DNA of 64,000 nucleotides from Halapricum hydrolyticum (lineage in GTDB: Archaea > Halobacteriota > Halobacteria > Halobacteriales > Haloarculaceae), in the NCBI RefSeq assembly GCF_025517535.1, contig NZ_JAOPKC010000004.1, positions 118,171-182,170 on the forward strand, given 5' to 3'. Below are positions 52,067 to 60,806 of the stretch, piece after piece; the first letter of the stretch is position 1, and each line of letters opens with the position of its first letter. The notes beneath the pieces were generated by a model that saw only the letters and a program-made list of their open reading frames with translations, searched no databases and was not told the DNA's origin. The translations under genes and the position numbers were made by a program.

Positions 52067-53545
52067 CTATCCGTGCCCGGAGACGTCGGCACGCTCGACA
52101 GCGTCGGGGAGGTCCGCGAGCACGTCCGCCGGCCAGTCCCACAGCGCCACGGTGAACGTCGCGTCGGGATTGGCCGCGACGAGCCACCGGATTCCCTCGG
52201 CGGCGGCCGCGTAGGCCTGGCGTTCGAACCGTTCGGGTACCTCTGCGGTCAGCGGATAGGCCTCCGCGAGCGCCGGCGGGTACGGGCCGAACGGCGGGGT
52301 GACGGTCCAGCTCTCGTCGAACGTCTCGTCGAGGGCGTCCCGGTCGCTCGCCAGCAGTATCTCACCGTCGAGGTCGAACCGCTTGAGTCGCTGGTGGTGA
52401 CGGCGGACCTCGGGTCGGCGTGCGCTCTCGGTCGAGACGTGGAAGAAGGCGTCTTTCGTCGCGGGATCGCTCGCCTCCAGCCGGTCGGCGTCGTCCAGCA
52501 GGGTCCGGTAGCCGTCCAGCATCGTCGGGTGGTTGCGCGCCCGCGTCTCGACCAGCTCGAAGAGGTTCCCGCGGCGGACGGCCTGTTTCACCCGGCGCAT
52601 CTCGCCGAAGGAGACGTGCAGGTTGTGCTCGGCGAGCAACCGTTCGGAGCGGTCGTCGTCCATCTCTCGGAGTTCTTCTGGCGTGTGCTCGCTACAGATC
52701 GGACACTCACACGGGAAGTACTCCAGTTCGTCGAGATGTTCGGTGCCCCGGACCGTCAGATAGCGCTCGTCACGGGCGTACAGCGCGTAGGCAGCCGAAT
52801 CGAACAGGTCACAGCCCATCGCGACCGCCAGGGCGAACATCATCGGGTGGCCCGCCCCGAACAGGTGGACCGGCGCGTCCCCGCCGAGGCCACGCTTGAC
52901 CGCACCGACGATCTCGGCGACGTCGGCGTATCGATAGTTGTTCAACAGCGGGACGACCGCGCCGATCGGGAAGACGTCCAGGCTCGTCCCGTAGGCGTGC
53001 TCGGCGGCCTCTGTCCGAAGATCGCGATAGGTCGACCCCTGGATCGGCGCGTTGACCAGCATCTCGCCGACGTCGAGGTCCGCGGCGATCTCCAGACGTT
53101 GCCGGGTCGTCGCCAGTTCCCGTTCGGCCTGCTCGCGCTCGACGTCCGGTGGAGTCGGGATGTCGACCGGCGTCCCGACGTCGCTGCCGATCTCGCGCTG
53201 GAACTCGAGGATCTCGGTGGTCGTCACGTCGATCTCCCCGTATTCGGCCAGCTGGAACGATCCCGAATCGGTCACGATCGCCCCCGAGAAGTCGAGCAGG
53301 TCGTGCAGACCCTGTTTGAGGGCGTCCTCGCGGAGGTCGTCGCTACCGTGGAGGATGTAGCTGTTGGTGATCAGGATCTCCGCGCCGAACTCCGCTTCGA
53401 GCCGGGCGGGCTCGATCGTCTGGACGTGCGGATTGACCACCGGCATGAGCGCAGGTGTCTCGACGGTGACGTCGGCCCGTGGCACGTGCAACTCGCCGAT
53501 TCGGGCCGCCCCGTCGTAGGTCCGGACTTCGAACGCGTCGCGCAT
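52067..53545 (-). CDS. tgtA: Archaeosine tRNA-guanine transglycosylase
   Basis: Exchanges guanine-15 of archaeal tRNA for preQ0, the first step to archaeosine. 492 residues from the ATG at 53545, where the family start begins. Active-site Asp in TDSGSFQLAEYG (about 90-101), VPIGAVVPLLNNYRY-like nucleophile region (in DVFPIGAVVPL), zinc ligands in CECPICSEH. The C-terminal part (about 370-492) is the haloarchaeal C1-type domain, shorter than the PUA-bearing form. All catalytic motifs present. Confidence 0.95.
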   Translation of the reverse strand: MRDAFEVRTYDGAARIGELHVPRADVTVETPALMPVVNPHVQTIEPARLEAEFGAEILITNSYILHGSDDLREDALKQGLHDLLDFSGAIVTDSGSFQLAEYGEIDVTTTEILEFQREIGSDVGTPVDIPTPPDVEREQAERELATTRQRLEIAADLDVGEMLVNAPIQGSTYRDLRTEAAEHAYGTSLDVFPIGAVVPLLNNYRYADVAEIVGAVKRGLGGDAPVHLFGAGHPMMFALAVAMGCDLFDSAAYALYARDERYLTVRGTEHLDELEYFPCECPICSEHTPEELREMDDDRSERLLAEHNLHVSFGEMRRVKQAVRRGNLFELVETRARNHPTMLDGYRTLLDDADRLEASDPATKDAFFHVSTESARRPEVRRHHQRLKRFDLDGEILLASDRDALDETFDESWTVTPPFGPYPPALAEAYPLTAEVPERFERQAYAAAAEGIRWLVAANPDATFTVALWDWPADVLADLPDAVERADVSGHG

Positions 53546-53787
53546 TACCCGTCTCTCCGGGGAGTACGTCACTAAGGCTTGCGTTCGGGCGACGCCCGGA
53601 ACCGGCATCGAGGACGCCGCCGACGCTGCCGTTCACCTGGCCAGCGACATGAGCCTACGTCAACGGCGAATCACTGGTCGTCGACGGCGAGCAAACCAGT
53701 ACCTGGCCGACAGGACTGTCTGTCGTCGTGACAGCAGTAACTCGACCCCAGGATACCGTTAAGAGGGTTGCTGTATCATATATTGAC

Positions 53788-54192
53788 ATGTCTGCCGAGG
53801 AGACGTACGTCCCGGGGGTCGTCTGGTGGCTCATCGTCGCCACGGTCGTCGGACTCGTCCTGGTGGCGGCGTTCTGGCGGCCGGAGGCGGCAGTCACGCG
53901 TCCGGATCCGTTCGGACTCGACGAGCGAACGTGGGTCGAGGGGGTTGCGTACGGGGTGTTGACGCTGTCCCTCCTCTATGCACTCGCACCGACCGCAGAG
54001 CCCGCGGGGATCTCCCCACTCGCTGTGTCAGTGTTCGTGATCGTGCTCGCTGCCCTCGTCGAGACTGGGCAGGCGCTGTCCGGCGTGGCGACGTTCCAGG
54101 TGATCGATCTCACCGCCGCGATCGCGTGTTCGGTCGGCGTCGCGCTCGTCTGGGACGCCGGTCGTCGCGCGCTCCGGATGCCGCCGGCGTAG
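53788..54192 (+). CDS. VanZ-like membrane protein
   Basis: 134 residues from the ATG at 53788, with four hydrophobic segments (about 10-30, 50-66, 72-92, 98-125). ETGQALSGVATFQVIDLTAAIACSVGVAL (residues about 92-120, here given in parts) has the VanZ-like Gln, Asp and Gly spacing. AT-rich TATCATATATTGAC lies immediately upstream. The gene end runs into the degenerate tandem repeats at 54180-54300. Function in archaea unknown. Confidence 0.7.
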   Translation: MSAEETYVPGVVWWLIVATVVGLVLVAAFWRPEAAVTRPDPFGLDERTWVEGVAYGVLTLSLLYALAPTAEPAGISPLAVSVFVIVLAALVETGQALSGVATFQVIDLTAAIACSVGVALVWDAGRRALRMPPA

Positions 54193-54300
54193 TCTGAGAA
54201 CATTCCCGCCGGCGTAGCTCGAGATATGCCCGCTGGCGTCGGCCGAGAATGTATTCGTCGGCGTAGCTCGGGATATGCCCGCTGGCGTCGGCCGGCAGTG
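54181..54300. repeat. Degenerate 24-25-bp tandem repeats after the VanZ-like gene
   Basis: About five units of consensus CGCYGGCGTAGCTCGAGATATGCC-type (quoted in part: CGCYGGCGT), each 24 or 25 bp. Alternate units are most alike, giving a clear 49-bp period: GGCGTAGCTC at 54211 and 54260. They fill the whole 114-bp space between the VanZ-like gene and the end of nurA. Confidence 0.75.
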
Positions 54301-54306
54301 CGATCG

Positions 54307-55566
54307 CTAGAGGCCGCCGTCGACGTCGAGCGAGACGCCCCACCGCTCGTCGTTGTACTGGCGCTGGCGTTCGCTGTCGAACTGTCGTTCGATCGTCTGC
54401 CGGAGCATCTCCTTGCCCTCGCGATCGATCCGGGCGAGTTCGTCGGCCTTGGCCACGGGTAGCGGCGGGCCCTGCTCGGCGGCGATTTCACCGAGCAGAT
54501 GGCGTGTCAACTGCTCTCGGGTCTCCTCGTCTCGCGTGATGGCGTAGGGAGCTTCGATCCGGTAGGTCACGTCCAGGCGGGGATCGTAGACGACGAAAAA
54601 GGTCACCTCGTAGGCCTCGCGATCGAGGTCCATATCCAGTCCCAGGCCGTCGCCTTGCGTCGAGAGCGGCCGGTCGGTCCCGAGCCGCGACCGGAACCAG
54701 TTCGTGCAGGTCAGCGCGTCCGTCCGGAGATCGCCGCCGTCGTCACGGCGGGCCAGTACCTGCGTGAAAAACGCCGCGTCGTTGGCCCACGGGGCGTTGG
54801 TCTCGGACCGGACGACCCGCGTGATGGCGTTGCTCGCGCTGTTTTTGACGAACCCGACCAGCGGTACGTCCCGGTCGACGAACGTCTCGACCAGCTCGAC
54901 GTAGTTCTGAATCACGCTGCGCGGGCGCTCGTGATCGCGAAGCAGCGTCGCCAGTTCGGGATGGCGGTCGGCCCACTTCAACAGCCCCGTCGGGTAGATC
55001 GGCCCGTCGAGGATCAGCAGGTCTTCGACCACGTCGGCCTGCAACTGCGCGTGGTGGCTCTCGGCGAGATACAGCGCCAGCGCGTGGACGACCGTCTGGG
55101 CGTACCGATCGACCCGCGGGACCTGCACGATCCGCTGGCGGGTGTATCCCTCGTCGTAGGCCAGCCACTCGCCCCCCAGGTTGACAGTCGCGTCGTTGGT
55201 GTGGGCGCTGACGACCACAGTCCGGCCGCGATGCAGGTCCAGGTCCGACGGGACGGCGCTCATCGCGGCCTGGGCGACGTCCAGCACCAGCCCGTTCTTG
55301 AACGTCGTGGGGTTGATCGTCCCCGAGTCCAGCCCGTGCTGGGTGTCGAACGGCGACGCCGCGAGCGCGGCGTCCTCCAGATCGATCACCCGGCGGCGCT
55401 GCTCGCCCAGCGGTTCGAGCACGGGATCGCCGTCGGCGTACAGCGGGTCGAGAAACTTCTCCCAGACCGTCTCGGCCAGTCCCTGGTGGTCGGTGTCGCT
55501 CACACCCCGTCCGAGCTGGCCCGCGAGTCGTGCGATCCCCTCGATGTGCACCGGGTCGAGCGTCAT
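54307..55566 (-). CDS. nurA: NurA-domain 5'-3' nuclease
   Basis: DNA double-strand-break end-resection nuclease that works with the HerA translocase. 419 residues from the ATG at 55566. The NurA domain spans about 50-385: LDSGTINP and VVVSAHTNDATVNLGG at the metal-binding start, LLILDGPIYP carrying a second acidic site, ENYVELVETFVDRD-like helix and VGFVKNSASN, and a C-terminal YRIEAPYAIT. HerA is not adjacent. The large, haloarchaeal form is intact. Confidence 0.88.
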   Translation of the reverse strand: MTLDPVHIEGIARLAGQLGRGVSDTDHQGLAETVWEKFLDPLYADGDPVLEPLGEQRRRVIDLEDAALAASPFDTQHGLDSGTINPTTFKNGLVLDVAQAAMSAVPSDLDLHRGRTVVVSAHTNDATVNLGGEWLAYDEGYTRQRIVQVPRVDRYAQTVVHALALYLAESHHAQLQADVVEDLLILDGPIYPTGLLKWADRHPELATLLRDHERPRSVIQNYVELVETFVDRDVPLVGFVKNSASNAITRVVRSETNAPWANDAAFFTQVLARRDDGGDLRTDALTCTNWFRSRLGTDRPLSTQGDGLGLDMDLDREAYEVTFFVVYDPRLDVTYRIEAPYAITRDEETREQLTRHLLGEIAAEQGPPLPVAKADELARIDREGKEMLRQTIERQFDSERQRQYNDERWGVSLDVDGGL

Positions 55567-55634
55567 GGCTCCCCTTTCGGGGGACGGCACAAAAACGGCG
55601 GCGGTCGCTGGCCCAGAAGTCGAGATAGACCGGG

Positions 55635-56124
55635 CTATCGCGGTTCGAGGAACGCGGACAGCGCCGGCTGGAATCCCAGGCTCGCGACAGTCGCGAGCGC
55701 CGTGGCCCCGGCCAGGAGGAGATGCAGCGTCCGGGCGCCCGCGGCACTGACCGCCCAGCCGGAGCCGAGCGGACGACGACCCGGCCGAGACCCATCCCGA
55801 CCGACGTCAGAAGGACCTGGTCGGTCGCGGCCAGCGTCGTCGGCGCGTACCGGTGGGTCATGTGCACTGCTGCGAACAGGGCCACGCCCGCACCGGAGAG
55901 CAACTGAATCGATCAGCGAGCACGCCCCACACCGGCTGGGCGACCAGCCCGCCGGCGACGAGCAACCCCATCTGCGAGCCTGTGAGCCCGACGTCCTCGA
56001 AGAAGGCGTTCCGGAACGAGACCAGGTCGTTCGAGGCAGCGAAGTAAGTGAGATAGACGTGGTGATAGCTATCGCCGCGGAGAAGCGACTCGAACCCATC
56101 GACGAGCTGACTGTCGACGAACAC
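55635..56124 (-). pseudogene. Decayed MFS transporter
   Basis: Three pieces of one membrane transporter lie in three different frames. The start (56124 to about 55900) encodes YLTYFAASNDLVSFRNAFF and GLLVAGGLVAQPVWGVLADRF, the first two helices and the loop of an MFS carrier. A middle piece (about 55903-55800) encodes GAGVALFAAVHM and TLAATDQVLLTSVGMGLG. The end (about 55775-55635) encodes RTLHLLLAGATALATVASLGFQ. Total about 160 codons against 400 normally, so there are large deletions plus at least two frameshifts. The start abuts the upstream gene's stop. Confidence 0.75.
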
Positions 56125-56531
56125 TACGTATCGTGCTCGCTCGACTCGGAGTGGTCTTCGAGGCTGCGGCTGACCGCCTCGGCGATCTCCTCGAACTCCT
56201 GCATGGTGACGTCGTCGGTCGTCAGGAGGACACCCGCGCGTTCGGTGCCGACTCGCAAGAGATAGCCGTTCTCGAACGCTCGGATGGTGTATCGGTGGGC
56301 CCCCAGTTCGGTCTCAGTCGTCTGGTAGGCGTTGTTTGTCTCCCGGTACCCGCGCCACTCGTGGCCGACGAACGTGTCGAGATCGGCGTCGCGTTCGAGG
56401 TCGCTGCGGAGATATAGCTGCTCGAAGTCCGACCGGCTGAAGTACGTCACCGACCGCAGGCTGTCACCGGTCGCCGTGCGCGCGATCGAAACGAGTTCTT
56501 CGGCCAGCGTATCCGACAGGATGGTCGCCAT
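56124..56531 (-). CDS. Conserved haloarchaeal protein (DUF7522-like)
   Basis: 135 residues, soluble. DSLRSVTYFSRSDFEQLYLR, DTFVGHEWRGY, RYTIRAFENGYLLRVGT and VTMQEFEEIAEAV are blocks I recognise as widely conserved in haloarchaea; the DUF number is from memory. The pattern (mixed alpha/beta with a C-terminal helix) suggests a ligand-binding or regulatory fold, without catalytic residues. Divergent from gpmI. Confidence 0.8.
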   Translation of the reverse strand: MATILSDTLAEELVSIARTATGDSLRSVTYFSRSDFEQLYLRSDLERDADLDTFVGHEWRGYRETNNAYQTTETELGAHRYTIRAFENGYLLRVGTERAGVLLTTDDVTMQEFEEIAEAVSRSLEDHSESSEHDT

Positions 56532-56663
56532 GCTTCAGCCGACGACACCCATCCACAAATATCCCCCTTCATACTGTCGGCTGTACGTTCGTTGAGGTTT
56601 TCGGTCTCCAGACTTCCGGCAAGATATGAAGAACTATTACGCTGGCGAGTCAACTTTTCTCGC

Positions 56664-58184
56664 ATGGACGTCGGACTCGTAATTCTCGACGGCTGGGGAC
56701 TGAACGACGACGAAACCGCCCGCGACGCCGTGCGCGCCGCGGACACGCCGAACTTCGACAAATACTGGGACGCAGGCGCACACAACCGCCTGGAAGTCTC
56801 GGGCCGACGTGTCGGCCTCCCCGAGGGCCAGATGGGCAACTCCGAGGTCGGCCACCTGAACATCGGCGCGGGACGGGTAGTCAAGCAGGACACCACCCGG
56901 ATCACCGACGACATCGAGGACGGGAGCTTCTTCGAGAACGACGAACTCGTCGCGGCGATGGATTATGCCGACGAACACGACGGGAAGGTCCACTTCCTCG
57001 GGCTCGTCTCCGACGGCGGGGTCCACTCCCGACAGACCCACCTGCACGCGCTGATCGAGATGGCCGCCGACCGCGGCGTCGAGGCGGTCACCCACGCGTT
57101 CATGGACGGCCGGGACACCTCGCCGACCGGCGGCGAGGGGTACCTGACAGAGCTGCAGGAGGTCATCGACGAGAACGGCACCGGCGACGTCGCGACCGTG
57201 ACTGGCCGGTACTACGCGATGGACCGCGACCAGAACTGGGAGCGCACCAAGCGCGCCTACGACGCCATCGTCTCGCGTGAGGGCGATTATCACGCCGAGA
57301 CCGCAGTCGAGGCGGCCACCGAGTCCTACGAGCGCGATACGACGGACGAGTTCATCGAACCGACGACGATCGAGAGTGGCGAAGCCCTCGAGGGCGGCGA
57401 CGCCGTGATCTTCTTCAACTTCCGGTCGGATCGAGCCCGCCAGCTCACCCGGATGCTCAACAACATCCGGCCCGGGGACTGGGAGTACGACCTCGAGCCG
57501 CCGGAGACGTACTACGTCACGATGACTCAGTACGACAAGACCTTCGACGTGCCGGTGGCCTACGGGCCCAACCAGCCCGTCAACACCATCGGCGAGGTCG
57601 TCTCCGAGGCCGGCAAGACCCAGCTCCGGCTCGCGGAATCCGAGAAGTACCCCCACGTCACGTACTTCCTCAACGGCGGCCGGGAGATCGAGTTCGAGGG
57701 CGAGATGCGCGAGATCGTCAAGAGCCCGGACGTGCCGACCTACGACCTCCAGCCCGAGATGTCCTGCGAGGAGGTGACCGACACCGCCCTCGAATACATC
57801 GAAGGTGAGGACCCCGACATGATGGTTCTCAATTACGCGAACCCGGACATGGTCGGCCACACCGGCGATTTCGACGCCACGATCGCGGCCGTCGAGGCGG
57901 TCGACGAGCAGCTGGGTCGTCTCGCCGAGGCAGTCATGGACGCCGGCGGCGACCTGCTGATCACCGCTGACCACGGCAACGCAGACGACCTGGGCACTGA
58001 AGACGACCCCCACACGGCCCACACGCTCAACGACGTCCCGATCATCTACCTCGACGACGCGGGCACTGACGGCGGTCGCTCGGTGCGCGGTGGCGGGACC
58101 CTCGCGGACATCGCGCCGACGATGCTCGAACTCATGGCCATCGACGCGCCCGCGGAGATGACTGGCGAGAGTCTGCTGGAGTAG
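56664..58184 (+). CDS. gpmI: 2,3-bisphosphoglycerate-independent phosphoglycerate mutase
   Basis: Interconverts 3- and 2-phosphoglycerate in lower glycolysis with two Mn ions. 506 residues from the ATG at 56664; LVILDGWGL begins the phosphatase domain, MGNSEVGH carries the phosphorylated Ser60, DGRDTSP the substrate His/Asp/Arg loop, NYANPDMVGHTG and ITADHGNADD the second metal site. Full length. The frame extends upstream to 56592 but the conserved N-terminus is at 56664. Pyruvate kinase at the right edge is two steps downstream in glycolysis. Confidence 0.97.
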   Translation: MDVGLVILDGWGLNDDETARDAVRAADTPNFDKYWDAGAHNRLEVSGRRVGLPEGQMGNSEVGHLNIGAGRVVKQDTTRITDDIEDGSFFENDELVAAMDYADEHDGKVHFLGLVSDGGVHSRQTHLHALIEMAADRGVEAVTHAFMDGRDTSPTGGEGYLTELQEVIDENGTGDVATVTGRYYAMDRDQNWERTKRAYDAIVSREGDYHAETAVEAATESYERDTTDEFIEPTTIESGEALEGGDAVIFFNFRSDRARQLTRMLNNIRPGDWEYDLEPPETYYVTMTQYDKTFDVPVAYGPNQPVNTIGEVVSEAGKTQLRLAESEKYPHVTYFLNGGREIEFEGEMREIVKSPDVPTYDLQPEMSCEEVTDTALEYIEGEDPDMMVLNYANPDMVGHTGDFDATIAAVEAVDEQLGRLAEAVMDAGGDLLITADHGNADDLGTEDDPHTAHTLNDVPIIYLDDAGTDGGRSVRGGGTLADIAPTMLELMAIDAPAEMTGESLLE

Positions 58185-58288
58185 CCCTCTCGGCTCAGTA
58201 GTAGTCTTAGGCGGTCACGGCGGCAATTTTATCAGTGCATGGGAACTGTTGGCGCGTTATTTCGTGTTGGCGACGCTATATTTCTACC

Positions 58289-58702
58289 ATGATGATCGAG
58301 ACGATTCTGGTTCCGACGGATGGGAGCGAACACGCACAGCGCGCGGCCGCACACGCGATCGCGCTGGCCGAGCGGGAAGACGCAGCGCTACACGCCCTGT
58401 ACGTCGTCAACACCGACGATCTCGGCGAGCCAGCCCTGAGTAGCGCCGAGATCCTGGTCACCGAAGCGGAGGAGCGAGGTCGGAACGTGCTTGCGGCGGT
58501 CGCCGCGGCCGCTCGAACGCGCGGCGTCCCCGTCGAGACGACCTGTGTTCACGGCGAGCCGGCCGAGATGATCAAAGAACACGCAGACGAGGTCGGGGCC
58601 GATCTCGTCATGCTCGGCAAGCGCGGCGAGACACACGAACTGCGTGAGGGAACAGTCACCCGACAGCTGCGACGCGACGACGACCGCGTCGTCATCGTCT
58701 GA
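58289..58702 (+). CDS. Universal stress protein, divergent nucleotide loop
   Basis: 137 residues from the first ATG of a pair (58289, 58292). TILVPTDGSEHAQRAA is the Usp start. The end reads LVMLGKRGETHELREGTVTRQLRRDDDRVVIV: the G-x2-G-x9-G-[S/T] ATP signature is only partly kept (GKRGETHELREGT), so ATP binding is uncertain. Probably regulated separately, with TATA-like CTATAT 8-14 bp and TTTTATC 53-59 bp upstream. Confidence 0.88.
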   Translation: MMIETILVPTDGSEHAQRAAAHAIALAEREDAALHALYVVNTDDLGEPALSSAEILVTEAEERGRNVLAAVAAAARTRGVPVETTCVHGEPAEMIKEHADEVGADLVMLGKRGETHELREGTVTRQLRRDDDRVVIV

Positions 58703-58790
58703 GAGCAGTCGACGAACCAGAGACGGGCAGCAACCGGAAGTCCGGGTAACGAGAGTCTTCTCGATATTCGGCGGATCTGTTGTCTATGAC

Positions 58791-58822
58791 ATCAAATGGT
58801 ATTTGACGCCATTGAATGGTAA
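58791..58822. promoter_or_regulatory. Candidate PhaR operator upstream of the second phasin gene
   Basis: CCATTGAATGG (58809-58819) is a perfect 11-bp palindrome; a second AATGGT half-site lies at 58795-58800, exactly 20 bp before the one at 58815-58820. The TATA-like CTTTATC (58833-58839) follows about 11 bp later. The same palindrome and spacing occur before phaR (63728-63752). Confidence 0.65.
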
Positions 58823-58830
58823 TGAGCGCA

Positions 58831-58840
58831 ATCTTTATCA
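58831..58840 (+). promoter_or_regulatory. TATA box of the second phasin gene
   Basis: ATCTTTATCA. Transcription would start near 58862, which places the GTG at 58856 upstream of the mRNA and supports a start at 58892 or 58901 for the phasin. Confidence 0.55.
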
Positions 58841-58900
58841 GTCTGAAGGGGCTATGTGGAGATAGAGACGACGAAGAACGACTCAACGAAGATGATACCA

Positions 58901-59467
58901 ATGAACGACACATACACGACCCCGGTTACGACCGCATTCGAATTCCAGCGACGCACGATCGAGAACGGACAGAAGGCCTTCGAGCAAAGCCTCGAGTTCC
59001 AGCAGCGCGTCGGGCAAGCGATGCTCGACAGTGTGGAGAGCCAGGCGTCGGCCCAGCGCCGCGGCGTCGAACTGACCAGGACGATGTTCCACAGCTACTT
59101 CGACGCCGTCGAGGAGACCGTCCCCGGCTCGGAACAGGCCGTCGAGCAGCTGCGTGAGATGGTCGACGAGCAGATCGACTTCCTGTTGGAGAACCACGAA
59201 CAGGTCTTCGAGAGCATCGAGACGGGAGTCGCCGACGGGATCGACACCTACGACGAGCTCTCTGCGGACTACGTCGACACGCTGGAGGAGCAGGTCGAGA
59301 TGTTCGCCGAGGCCCACGAAGAACTCGAAACCCAGTCCGTCGATGTCACCGAGCAGATGGCCGATCTGTTCGAGGACTTCAAAGACCAGACCGAGGAGAT
59401 CCAGGCACAGATCCAGGACGTCCAGCAGCAGGCCACCGAGGCCGTCGACGTCGAGATCGAAGGCTAA
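58901..59467 (+). CDS. Phasin (PHA granule protein), second copy
   Basis: 188 residues from ATG 58901, chosen because it aligns with the start of the phaP in the pha operon and because the predicted transcript starts near 58862. Mostly amphipathic helices: TPVTTAFEFQRRTIE at the N-terminus, QQRVGQAMLDSVESQASAQR, then coiled coil to the end. Coats polyhydroxyalkanoate granules. Residues about 5-60 are nearly identical to phaP at 62825, including an 81-bp exact DNA match (58995-59075 with 63217-63297); the C-terminal halves diverge. Under a PhaR-type operator. Confidence 0.88.
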   Translation: MNDTYTTPVTTAFEFQRRTIENGQKAFEQSLEFQQRVGQAMLDSVESQASAQRRGVELTRTMFHSYFDAVEETVPGSEQAVEQLREMVDEQIDFLLENHEQVFESIETGVADGIDTYDELSADYVDTLEEQVEMFAEAHEELETQSVDVTEQMADLFEDFKDQTEEIQAQIQDVQQQATEAVDVEIEG

Positions 59468-59699
59468 CTGTCGGTTTCTCTCTGACTATTCGTTCCGATC
59501 TCCCTTCTTCTAACTATTCGTCCTGATTTCCCTTCGTTCGAGCGAGTAGTCCCCACGGCGCTCGAGGGGATGCCTTCGGCCGAGCGAGCGACACGTATTC
59601 TCGACCGCATGACCCCTGGCTTTGGACAACCACTCTCCCTACGACTGGCCGTGGTTTCGAAGCGTTTTTATCCCGTCTGATCCAACTGTATAATAGTGC

Positions 59700-60085
59700 T
59701 AATCGGGCAGAAGTCTCGGTTGGTACGGGCCGCCAGTCAACCGGCCCCTCAAGACGGGACCGTCGAAACGAGCGTGCCAGCCTGCCACCGACTATGGTGG
59801 CAGGCTTCTCCGTACCCGTATCGGGTTCGAGTGGAGGTCACCGCCAATTAAATAGGCGTGACGTGACCACCCACGTTGGGCGTTCCCTCGCATCCCACTC
59901 ACGGGATAGTGGAGTAACGAGCGAGGAACGGAATGGTTCCCCGCTCGTGAACCGTCGCGGTGCAACCAGCCCCGTTCATGCACGGGGGCGCGGGCCGAAA
60001 CCACCACCCAGGTGGAAGCCCCGCCCTCAAGGACCGAGGTCGCCTCAGCGACCGAGGGAGTAGGGCGGGGTAGTTGACGTACCGA
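59700..60085 (+). mobile_element. Remnant of an IS1341-type (IS200/IS605) element with omega-RNA-like right end
   Basis: The right end (about 60012-60080) has the two-level stem CCCCGCCCT / AGGGCGGGG with an inner GGTCGC / GCGACC hairpin and ends GGGGTAGTTGAC, which I recognise as the conserved 3' end of haloarchaeal tnpB genes, where the guide RNA (omega RNA) is encoded. Read in frame, it encodes VEAPPSRTEVASATEG and then stops. A second strong hairpin lies at 59779-59806. No RuvC motifs or TnpA gene are present, so this is either a decayed tnpB or a non-autonomous derivative. Element ends are not exactly defined. Confidence 0.55.
59779..59806 (+). repeat. 11-bp-stem hairpin inside the IS remnant
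   Basis: AGCCTGCCACC and GGTGGCAGGCT flank a 6-nt loop (GACTAT). Perfect stem. Could be an IS end hairpin of the kind recognised by TnpA, or part of a guide RNA. Confidence 0.7.
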
Positions 60086-60197
60086 CACGGTAATACAGCG
60101 GGTTCGCGCGTCCCGGATCGGATACCGCTCCGCACGCCAGTGACCGTCGTTAGCACACACGGCGTGGTTTCAAGAATGAGCACCCGGGAGTTGCCGT

Positions 60198-60665
60198 ATG
60201 GAACTCGTCGAAGCGACCGTCGAAGACCTCGACGCGCTCGTCACCCGCTGGTATGCTCTCGCAAAAGCGATAGAAGCGCACGACGAACTGAACGACCTCT
60301 CCGACGCGAGTGTCGACGAAGTCGCTGATGATGGCTTCCGTGCCCATCTCGACGACGAGACGGTCACTGACTACCTCGTCGTCCACGAGGAGGTGACTAT
60401 CGGTTTTGTCACGCTCCGGGAGGGCCACCATCCTTCCCGGAAGCACTCGCACTATCTCCGCATCGTGAACCTCGTCATCGACGACGACCACCGGAACCGA
60501 GGTCACGGCACAGACGTCGTCGAGCGCGTGAAGGAAATCGCTCGCGACCGAGGTTGCGACCATCTCAAGGTCTCCTGCGAGTGGCACAACGAGGGCGCGC
60601 GCCGGTTCTACCGCGACACGGAGTTCCGACCGAAGCAGGTCGACTACGTGCAACCGATAGAGTGA
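60198..60665 (+). CDS. GNAT acetyltransferase
   Basis: 155 residues. Begins MELVEATVEDLDALVTRW; acetyl-CoA loop LVIDDDHRNRGHGTDVVERV (about 93-112), then CEWHNEGARRFYRDTEFRPK near the C-terminus. Single-domain cytosolic enzyme of unknown substrate. GC and codon use fit its neighbours; it sits between the IS remnant and the convergent phaC. A role in PHA metabolism is not implied by position alone. Confidence 0.85.
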   Translation: MELVEATVEDLDALVTRWYALAKAIEAHDELNDLSDASVDEVADDGFRAHLDDETVTDYLVVHEEVTIGFVTLREGHHPSRKHSHYLRIVNLVIDDDHRNRGHGTDVVERVKEIARDRGCDHLKVSCEWHNEGARRFYRDTEFRPKQVDYVQPIE

Positions 60666-60806
60666 GCGAAGCGAGAAAGACCGATCTTCCGGTGGGCGAC
60701 CCTCCACACGTCGTTACGCAATCACGATGAGTCGTCCGGAGTGTTGTCGCACTGTCCGGCTGTCGCCGGTCCGAGAATCGCCGCCCGGGAGGTCACAACG
60801 GTCCGA

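Larger units (their letters stand above)
59468..60197. other. 730-bp region without intact gene, holding an IS200/IS605-type remnant
   Basis: Left part (59468-59690): AT-richer spacer with phasin 3' UTR, including a direct repeat of CTATTCGT-type (at 59486 and 59514). Middle (about 59700-60085): the remnant described separately. Right part (60086-60197): promoter region of the GNAT gene. No acidic open frame longer than 90 codons. Confidence 0.6.

Noticed and set aside
59794..60063. 89-codon frame as an intact gene
   Set aside because: Lies in the IS remnant, is Arg/Pro-rich, and at best is a decayed tnpB 3' end.
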